Below, piece after piece: positions 55,673-64,000 of a stretch of DNA of 64,000 nt (positions are counted from its first letter, which is position 1; each line of letters starts with the position of its first letter). The notes below the pieces were generated by a model. That model saw only the letters and a program-made list of their open reading frames with translations, had not been told where the DNA came from and did not search any database. The translations under genes and the position numbers were made by a program. This stretch comes from Enoplosus armatus (lineage: Eukaryota; Chordata; Actinopteri; Centrarchiformes; Enoplosidae): assembly GCF_043641665.1 (NCBI RefSeq), contig NC_092184.1, positions 23,263,108 to 23,327,107 of the forward strand, written 5' to 3'.

Positions 55673-58600
55673 TCAAGGCAGCGAGCACTCCATGGGGTCT
55701 TGTGAGTCAGGCAGGAGGTGGCAGTTGAAGGGCCAGCTGAAGGAGAAGAGATCCAGGGCTTGGCTGCATTGCTGCTCAGCAGAGGAGCAGACTGAGCGGC
55801 AGGGCTGGAGGACGCCACCCTGAGGGCTGCACTGGGGCAGAAACATCCCACACACCAGCCTCCGCAAGGGCTCGAAGCACGCCAGCTCCATCAGCACCTG
55901 GACGACAAAACGGAGAAACGGGCAGCGTGTGAGGTTGAATGTCTGGCTTGTGCAGTTGCTAAAAGAAGTTTGTGTGTTCGTGCTTCCCAGGAGCCCCACT
56001 TCTGAAGCTCATACAAAAGCAGCAAGAAAATATAAGTAGGTAACGAAGGTAGCTTTTACCCGGTACTGTCGCAGGAGTGTGGCAGCTTCTCTCTGATCAG
56101 CAATGGACAACCAGATGTTTGGGAATGAGGTGAGGTTGTAGCTGAGGCCTCGACACATCTCTACCTCTATGAACTCACACGATGACGCTGAGGGCATGGA
56201 GAAAGGAAATCATTCCTATTCTTATTATACACGTTCACACAAATCCTCTCTGTCCTGCAAATGTTTATTCTGAAAGGGTTTTATTTTTAAAAAGTGATTT
56301 CAACATAAAAACTCTGGACACAAAAACAACTGTGACTCTCTAGTGGGACTCTGATCGGGGTCAGAGATAACTCACTAAAGGGAGGGTAGGTGGAGTTGCC
56401 ACAGCCCTGTTCGTCTGCTCCGTCAGGGCAGTCGTTCCATCCATCACACAACCACTGCTGCTGAAGACACTCCCCTGTTCTGCAGGCAAACTGGCTGGGA
56501 CCACATGTCCCTTTTAATAAAGAAGAAAACACACAGGAGAGGGTTTAAGAAAGCCAAAAGTGACGTGAAGAGCGATGGAAGAGGCATAGGAAAAGGAAGA
56601 AAGTACTGAAATAGGAAAGAATTTGGGCCTCCGAGGGTTTGACAAAGCATCAGGTATAAGCTGCCAATTTTTGAAGAGTAAATGTAGGTCAGAGAAGAAA
56701 GGACAGATGGTCAAAGAGAGGTACGATTTGAAGGAAGAAGGAAGGAGGAAGGAGAGACACAAATGAGACAGGAAGGAAAACAAAGGAAGAGAAGAAAGAC
56801 GGATCAGAGGCAGGGGGAAAAAACAGCAGCTCTTTGGTTAGATATGAATTAGCTTTACAAAAACAAGAACTCACTGTCCAGTACAGACACAGCCTGGTAT
56901 GTTGCGTTGAAGCCGCTGTCGGCCACTCCCTCATCAGCCACAAACACCACAGTCATGTGGGGGCCGGAGGAGGTCAGGTCTGGAGGGAAGGTGGTGCCAC
57001 AAAACCTGAGTCAAAGGTGGAGGACACAGAAGCTGCTTCAGAACATTGTGGTTACATAACTCACATAAAGGAGGGCACACATTCACTAACATACAGGAGT
57101 TAAACAACAAGGACAGGATCTTTGAGGCTACAGTTATTGTAACTGAATCTAACACCTGACATGCACAGAATGAAAGATAAAGGCTTTGGTGGTACTCACC
57201 TTCCCAGCACTTTTCCAGCCCCAGTATCGACGCTGTCGTGCACCTCCACGTAGTCAAACTCACACACATCCTGAGTCTCCAGGCTGAAGTTCCTGAAGCT
57301 CAGTGTGATGACGTGACCCTCCTCAACAGATATATACCATATGCACAACTGACGGGAAACAGAGGAACAAGAGATTAGTGTACGACGGCCCTGTGATAGC
57401 CAGTTTGGAGTGTGTGCGGCGGTCTAACGTGGTTGAGAATGTACCTGCTGGTGAGGATAAGGCCTGGGGTGGTTTGGACTTGACATGTAACCGTACGGCC
57501 CGGTCTTCTGCCCACCACATTCTGTGAGTAGAAACCAGGTCCATGAGTTCACCCTTGTGTGTCCTAGGGCCTTTTCAAGTGTGTTTACCTTGTGTTTTTA
57601 ACTTGCTCACCTTTGTGTTTATGGCTGCAGTTTGCCTCATCTGTTTGGTCGTGGCAGTTCGGATGGCCGTCGCACACTGACACGGGCAGCAGGCAGCGAC
57701 CACTGTCACACATGAACTCTTCTCTGGAGCAGCTCTCTGAGAAAACACACAGTAGATACATGCACATACATTCAAATGGGAATGGGTACATGTATTAAAA
57801 CACACACACACACACACACTACTGACTGTGTGCAGGAAGTATGGCCCTGTACTGTGCAGTGAAGCCGCTGCCTGTGATGCTGCCATCAGAGCGGAAGGTG
57901 ACCCACACTGTGCTGCTGTTCGTGTTGACTGTCGGTGGTGCTACGTTACCACAGAACCTGCAGGAGAGAACAGACCGTTTAACAATCACAACCTTTTGTT
58001 TGAATAATCTGTTTATTTCCCTCCATATTACAGCTTTAGAGTTGCCACGTGAGTCTGAACTTTGCACTATGAGTTCTTTAAAGGATTTGCGAGAAAGTTA
58101 CGTAACATTTTTTTTTTTAAATTTCACGAATCACGTTACGACACTTTCCACAAATGCAAGCAAGCAAAAAAAGGTCACAGTATTCACATGTACTGACATG
58201 TCTCCAAGAAGCCCTCAGTACCTAGAAGTGCTCTCCAATTATGCACAGACTTTTAGCGCCATCTACCAACAATTTAAGGTAATGACATGAACCTCAACAA
58301 TGTTGCTTTAGGGAGAACATGTATAAAAATGATGCTTAATTGACTAAGTGGGACAAGCCTACAGGTTGAGTTTTGAGGTCTGATTAAGTCCTCCAGACAC
58401 TTGATTTGGTGAGATAGTATAAACGTATTAAAATAACACTTCAGCTGCTTTTATTCTTCTTCTCCAAAGTGACAGTGAGTGCAACAGACAAATCTACAAG
58501 CAACCAAAAATGTGTTGCATCTGGAGGGGAACGTATTTGATTCATGGAGATAGTCGGGGGTCTGACCAACCTGGTGACCACTGATCTCTGTTCTATCTGC

Positions 58601-61600
58601 TCCTGCACCTCAAGCCAGTCAAACAGGCAGGGAGATGGTCCCTCTATGGTCAGAGAGGACACGTGGATCTGGACCAGGGAGGGGGATGGGACTCGTATTA
58701 CCCACACACACAGCAAGTTGGGGGGGTAGGAGCCGGGGTGGTTTGGAGAACTGAAACTGCCCTCTGAGTCTGTTAAAACCCCCCCACAGCCTGAGAGACA
58801 GAAAGGAATGCCTTGTTTCAGTTTCACAAGAAGGAAAGAAAAAGCCTCCAGATCAAGAAAAGACAACACGACATGACAGACATGAAACTGACAAATGCTG
58901 GATGTTAAATTAGAATAAAAATGGCCGTTTTGCTTGAATCTCTTACGTGTTTCAGATGGCGGGATCCTGGCGGGCTGCGGTGCAGCTGTGCTGTCCGGCT
59001 GACTTCTGTTAGCAGAGTTTGTGGGTAAAGTATGGGACGCTCCATCTCCTGCACTCAGGAGGTCTGGAGGGCTGGTGGACAGCAACTGATCCTCCACCGC
59101 CTGGCCTTTTATCTCTAAATCAGGGACAAAAACACACAGGGTGGAAACATGACATCTTCAGGCATTGAATCTGAATATATAAAATCACTTGATCCCTTTA
59201 GATCAGTTTTAGGTATTTCTTTTTGATTGTGATGATGATCTGAGGCGCGGCAGTGACTCACGTGTGAGGATGAGGGCCAGCGCCAGTCCCAGGGCTGCCA
59301 ACAGGAGCAGGGCAGCAGCAGAGACCACCACCACCCCCCAGCCACAACCCGGGCCCCGCAGACGCATCACACACACCCCAAACAGACCCCAGCCGAGGCC
59401 TGAATGACACAGCGCACACACACACAAACGTGGGTATGTGGCAGGACAGAGGAGATATTTATTTTCATGATTTTAACTTTCTGCTGTTTAGATGTTATTC
59501 TCTTTACCCCCTTTCATTTAACACCTAATTGGTATTAAAATGACGTCACATGCTCCAAAGCTTACAGAATACTTCACCACGTCAGAAATGACTCCCCTCT
59601 CACATTTTACAATGAATCAAAATGGGAGCTAAAAATAAACCAGACAAAATACTGCGGTCACTGTGTAATTTCATTTTATTTTTATTTATGTTTACTCCCA
59701 GACATGTATGGTGCTGTTTTCAGTTACCCCTCTGATGCACAACATGGGTCAAAAATGACCTGTGCTCATTTTCAACGGTATTTAGCACATAGCTGAATGT
59801 TTCTTTGTAATATCTTTTTAACAAAATGGTGTCTTTTTTTGAGAAATAATTAATTATTTTGATTTTATTATTATAAGTTATTATATTAATTTCTCTGTCT
59901 TGCTATGTAATGAAATAGATGTAAACACATCTAACTGAAACTTTCAGACATGGGTCAAAAACAACCAACCAGGATGAAAGTCAACAGTATCATTTATTTT
60001 GCAGCAATTCTGACGATGCACAATTAATAAATTGACTGTGACTTTCCAATGTTTGAAAGAAATTTGACTGAAAGATACTTTTAGTCCCTTGTATACGAAT
60101 TATTAGACATTGCCATGTCTTTCAAACTCTTCACCTCCAGTTTTTAATACAGGTTTTCTTTTATGAATGTATATAAATGACTATCACGATGACGTCATCA
60201 GGGTCATTGTCTGGACTTTAAGTGAGTTTAAGTGAAGCAATAATGTCACTAATCCAACACATGTCAAACACACACACACAGCTAATTACAGTTCAAGTTC
60301 AGCAAGCTGGTTGGCTGACTCACTAGCTGCCGGCGGTTTGATTGGCTCAGGGGTGGACGAGGATGTCCTGAATCCCTCCACCCTCTCCTCTCGCTCCCCC
60401 TCCAGCTCAAAGGCAGGGTTGCAGAACACATTCTGCACGACAGAAAGAAGTGGAAATGAAACTATCTATTTAAAAGAAAAAGGTCATGGAGTCACAGACA
60501 AAAGATTAGTGTTGATTTCAAGGCGAGACTGTGTAACTTTTGAAATAATGAATGTCACGTTCTTCCTTCTTCAAATGAAAAGTTGAATTCAAAAGCAGTG
60601 AAACACACCTTTACTCATTTAAACAGGCTCAGGGGGGTTGCTGCTACAGCTTTATGTGGTCTGGTATGACCAGTATCCCTTGGTGGCTACTGTTAGCTCA
60701 TGTTAGCAAACTTTAGATATTGCTGTATTACTGAATCAGTTAGCTAACTTTATTTTGTGTTCATGGTCCCATTCCACTCGCTCTCAGTCAGGTCACCTCA
60801 TGATGGTGTCTAGACCTGCAGTAGCTCATTTTGTTTCGCCACTTGGGGGCGGCAGAAACAAATTGAGAACACAACATTGACATATCATCACCTTTGTTAG
60901 CAAACAGTTGCTTATTTACACACCCAGTAGTTATGGATCAACATTATCATTCATAATTCATTCATTGGAGTCGTGTTTCTGTCCACCTGGAGAATATAAG
61001 TCCAGCATTCACTCTTCTTTTAGCTCTGTTTTTGGTCTCTACCAGCTAGTCTCTACCTGTGTCTGTCTGCTGTTTGGTGCTGAGCGGGTCGCGTACTGTG
61101 GGTTTTTAGTGCTCAAGCGGTGACAGTGAACCAGAACATTAAAGCCAGAAAATGAGCTGAAATTCACTGTAAAGCTGCGTAAAGCTGCAGATTCAAGTGA
61201 TGGGATGCCTTCATGACTCCTTTCACATTGAGATCATTAAAATTATTAAAATATGAATTATAGCCGCTTTAAAGCAAAATGACTGAATCCTAGGAAATGT
61301 TCAATGTGCAGTCATCTTGTCATCGCTTTAAATACTAACCCATGCTGTTACATTTACACCGATGATGCACACATGAGAGACAAATGCACACAGCTAAGAA
61401 GCAGGATTGTTCAATGCAGTTAGAGGTGTTAAATCGTGGCTAAAAGAGAAACAACATTGTATAGACACACCTGGATTTTTATTGTATTGTATTTCTATAT
61501 CTGTATTGTGTTTTCTTTTCCTTTTGTGTCTTTTTTTTCTTATATTTCATTCTTTCTATTTTAACTTAAAAAAAGGACAGGTGTTATAAATTGGCCTTTT

Positions 61601-62034
61601 GCTATAAACACTAAACATAATGCATCTGGTGCTTGTGCATAAGTGTACTTTGCAGTTCCAACACTATTGATACGTCCATATCAAACAGAATAAACTGAAA
61701 CTGTGAACTATGCACACATAGAACTGCCATCGCAGGGTTCCAGGTCCACAAGGCTTGTATTAACAGTATTACCACACACGTACAAGCAAAAACCAATGCC
61801 CAGTTATGAGGAAGAACTTTGACTTCATGTCAAATATATATACAAAGCCAGCTATTCAGAAAAAAAATGATGATCAAGTGCTGACCAATCTCCTGCTGAA
61901 TGTCTCAATAACTCTGAGACCTTTCCCACAATGCAGCACCTTCATTAACAACCATCATCCATCTCGTCATCTTCACTCACCTTATAAATGTCTGAAGAGT
62001 CTGAGTACACTGCAACTTGGCTGAGGTCAGACAT
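55673..62034 (-). CDS. mfrp: membrane frizzled-related protein
   Basis: MFRP is a type II membrane glycoprotein of retinal pigment and ciliary epithelium needed for eye growth and photoreceptor maintenance. Exons on the minus strand: 61981..62034, 60324..60432, 59262..59399, 58947..59114, 58571..58790, 57827..57957, 57611..57736, 57445..57521, 57200..57348, 56875..57005, 56376..56510, 56060..56187, 55673..55897. All 13 join in phase, giving 596 aa (human 579). Order: cytosolic N terminus with NVFCNPAFE (also in human), transmembrane segment (about 76-100), Ser/Pro-rich stalk, CUB1 (about 158-270), LDL-receptor A repeat ([16 protein letters not shown]), CUB2 (about 318-432), second LDLa ([16 protein letters not shown]), and frizzled Cys-rich domain (about 483-590; [25 protein letters not shown]). 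All expected domains are intact. Confidence 0.93.
59410..60300 (-). other. mfrp intron 2, no gene seen
   Basis: AT-rich intron sequence. The motif ACATGGGTCAAAAA occurs twice (about 59741 and 59948), which suggests a degraded repeat. There is no coding evidence. Confidence 0.45.
60830..61170. repeat. dispersed repeat, copy 4 (in mfrp intron 1)
   Basis: The most complete copy of the family also present at 23440-23790. In reverse orientation it overlaps the copies at 33087-33210 and 35690-35852: GTTAGCAAACAGTTGCTTAT here is the reverse complement of text at 35820-35850. It begins near CCACTTGGGGGCGGCAG, a motif I recall as common in percomorph repeats. Confidence 0.65.
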
Positions 62035-63200
62035 CTTCAGTCGGCTGTCACTCTGTCAGCGCTCCTCTTCTCAAAGAGCCCGACGCTGTGATAAATACAT
62101 CAGTGGTGACATTGTGAAGAGAGGGAACGTTACAGATGTTTTCCTGGGTTTTCTTAACATTGTTCAATTTTTGCTCCAACAGTAAACTTCCACTGAAGTG
62201 CGGTAAGCTCACGGCCTTCACCCCTCCAGCACGGCAGAGCCTTTTGTTGGACATCCATCAATGTGGTCCAGATCAAAATGAAAAAGCAACACAATATAAT
62301 TCACAGCAAAGAATGTTCAAACTCCAGTTATCAAAATATCCATGTTTGCTGCTGTTCTTCTGCCTTTTGCCTGTTTTAGCAGCATCAACCTGTATTTCTC
62401 TTGTTTTTTGATGGTGTGAGTGGTTACAAAAGAGTTTTAGAAACTCCTGCGCAGTGTTGAATAAAGCCGAGTCAGCTGAGTGGACTGAGCCCCCAGGAGG
62501 AGGAGGAGGAGGAGGGAGGACAGGGGAGGGGAGAAGGGGTGAGGGTCCCTGTTAAATCTCTGTATAATCCCCATAATGATCTTTTAAACTCCTAAAATGT
62601 TTTATTCACACGCACGCTTGCATGCCCAAACCTGAGCCAGCAGGTGCACAAACACACAAATGCAAAGACATGTGAGCACAACACATCCTTTAAAACCCCA
62701 AAACACTGACACAGAGACAGCGCAGTCGGAGTCATTTCGTAATCATTCCTAGTAATTAGGCATCAAAACAACAACAGTGTTCGGTGAAAAAGTGCCAAAG
62801 AGATTGTGAGATTTGAAATTGCATTAGTTGCCCAAAGCTGGCTCATGACATTGCACTTGAGTGTCTTATTAGATTTTTATTTAAAAGCTTTGGAGCAGCT
62901 TTTTTCGAGGCCACTCTTTGGCTTTAAATGAATGAGTAAATGTAAAAAAATGTCACCAAATGTCAAGAAAATCCTAAAACAAGAGAATCAGATCAAATGA
63001 GTGCAACCAAAAGTGAAAGTAAGAGCTCAAATCTGTGTTCTGTCCTAAATTGCTCAACCCCTCCTTCCCAGTTTGGTGCAGTTTTGTATTAATGGGTAAT
63101 CAGTCATCAAACAAAGCAGCTGACCGCAGGTCAATACAGACACTCTCGCTGTGTTTTCTGTCTCTCAAAGACGCAAACACCACTGATACAGAGTCTGATC
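62035..63200. other. head-to-head intergenic region, mfrp and factor B-like gene
   Basis: About 1.2 kb between two divergent start codons. It holds a GGA repeat (about 62492-62518) and otherwise AT-rich sequence, with no gene seen. The mfrp promoter should lie near 62040-62300 and that of the complement gene near 63000-63190. Confidence 0.5.
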
Positions 63201-63541
63201 ATGTATGTCAAGCCCGTACTGTGGATCCTTCTCTTCATCTCCGTCCAGGAGGGTGAGCATTTGGTGTTGCACTCTATCCATTTGTAATGTGTGATTACGT
63301 CAAATCTATATGGATCCATATCATACGGCCGTGTTGACGCATGTGTCCGTGGAAGCCTTTTGCTTGTGCGTGCATGCAGAGATGCATGTTTATCAGCAAC
63401 ACTTTTACTGTTTGCGCTCCAGTTTCACTGCAGGACTATGGTACTGTGTATGATTATGAAGACGAGACACACAAGGATCCACAGCCAACCAACTGCTCAA
63501 CCACAGAGAGCATCAAAGGTGGACATGTCACTTACTCACAG
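63201..63541 (+). CDS. cfb: complement factor B/C2-like protein, first two coding exons (3' end outside window)
   Basis: Exons 63201..63252 and 63423..63541 join in phase (1, then 0) and give 57 residues. The signal peptide reads MYVKPVLWILLFISVQEVSL. It is followed by a Tyr/Asp/Glu-rich segment (QDYGTVYDYEDE) and then NCSTTESIKGGHVTYSQ, the start of a first sushi/CCP domain. Mammalian factor B begins its first CCP with CSLEGVEIKGG, and fish Bf/C2 proteins, as I recall them, with very similar CSTTESIKGGHVTYS text. Factor B and C2 supply the serine protease of the C3 convertases. The remaining CCP, von Willebrand A and protease exons would lie right of the window. The identification rests on a short match. 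Confidence 0.6.
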
Positions 63542-64000
63542 GTAAAAATAACACACTGTACATTAGAGCTGATTAGAGCATTTTAAATGTTTGCTTCTGA
63601 TGTTTAAAAGACGAATGATTGGTGTAATGGTCACATTAATCTACAGACCTTCATTTTTAATGTACATCACTCAGTATGAGAGGTCACATTTCACACCACA
63701 GGGAAGGAGTCCTCCTTTGAGAGTGCATATATGCATTTTCTCAGCTCTGTTGCCCTGATGTAGTTGTTTCTTATGTTTTAAAGGTGAATTGAGATGTAAT
63801 AATACATTTCATTCTAACAGGCTAATAACAGAAATATAAAACACCGCAAATTACAAGGTGCTCAACCAGCCAGGACTACAGGGACAGATAATGGGTCAAA
63901 TTGAGGATGATATTAATATTATAGTAATATGTTAGAAACAATAACGAAACAATTAAGTGAAAATAATGCTTTTGCAAGTAAAAATGATAGTCAATGCTGA

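Overview
This window is teleost fish nuclear DNA, most likely from a percomorph. The genes are intron-rich with GT-AG junctions. CA/GT microsatellites are frequent, and several short dispersed repeats resemble families common in percomorph genomes. I assembled exons by eye from splice sites, reading-frame phase and remembered vertebrate family sequences. No database search was run.

Layout, left to right: the 3' end of bace1 (+, cut by the left edge); complete pcsk7 (+); tagln (-), convergent with pcsk7, with a 5 kb first intron and a smooth-muscle-type promoter near 27.4 kb; a six-exon C1q-domain gene (-, 30.5-32.7 kb); three tandem four-exon C1q-domain genes (-, 37.2-45.1 kb); an eleven-exon RING/B-box/coiled-coil/PRY-SPRY TRIM gene (-, 46.5-49.9 kb), head-to-head with nudt8 (+, 50.6-54.6 kb); mfrp (-, 55.7-62.0 kb), convergent with nudt8; and the first two coding exons of a complement factor B/C2-like gene (+, from 63.2 kb), cut by the right edge.

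The bace1-pcsk7-tagln block keeps the order and relative orientation I recall for human 11q23, without cep164 and rnf214 in between. MFRP is also an 11q23 gene in human, but its usual neighbour C1QTNF5 is not next to it here. bace1 and pcsk7 encode membrane-anchored proteases of the secretory pathway. The C1q array, the TRIM gene and the complement gene form a group with plausible innate-immune roles. tagln is a smooth-muscle actin-associated protein, nudt8 a mitochondrial CoA hydrolase and mfrp a retinal/RPE membrane protein.

I found no convincing new multi-gene system. The observations most worth checking are: a (UG)36 tract in place of the polypyrimidine tract at a pcsk7 exon, with a complementary (CA)n tract just after it; the C1q array with 7-nt coding first exons and co-duplicated promoter blocks; duplicated proline-rich mini-exons in the TRIM gene; and a 227-residue N-terminal extension of nudt8.
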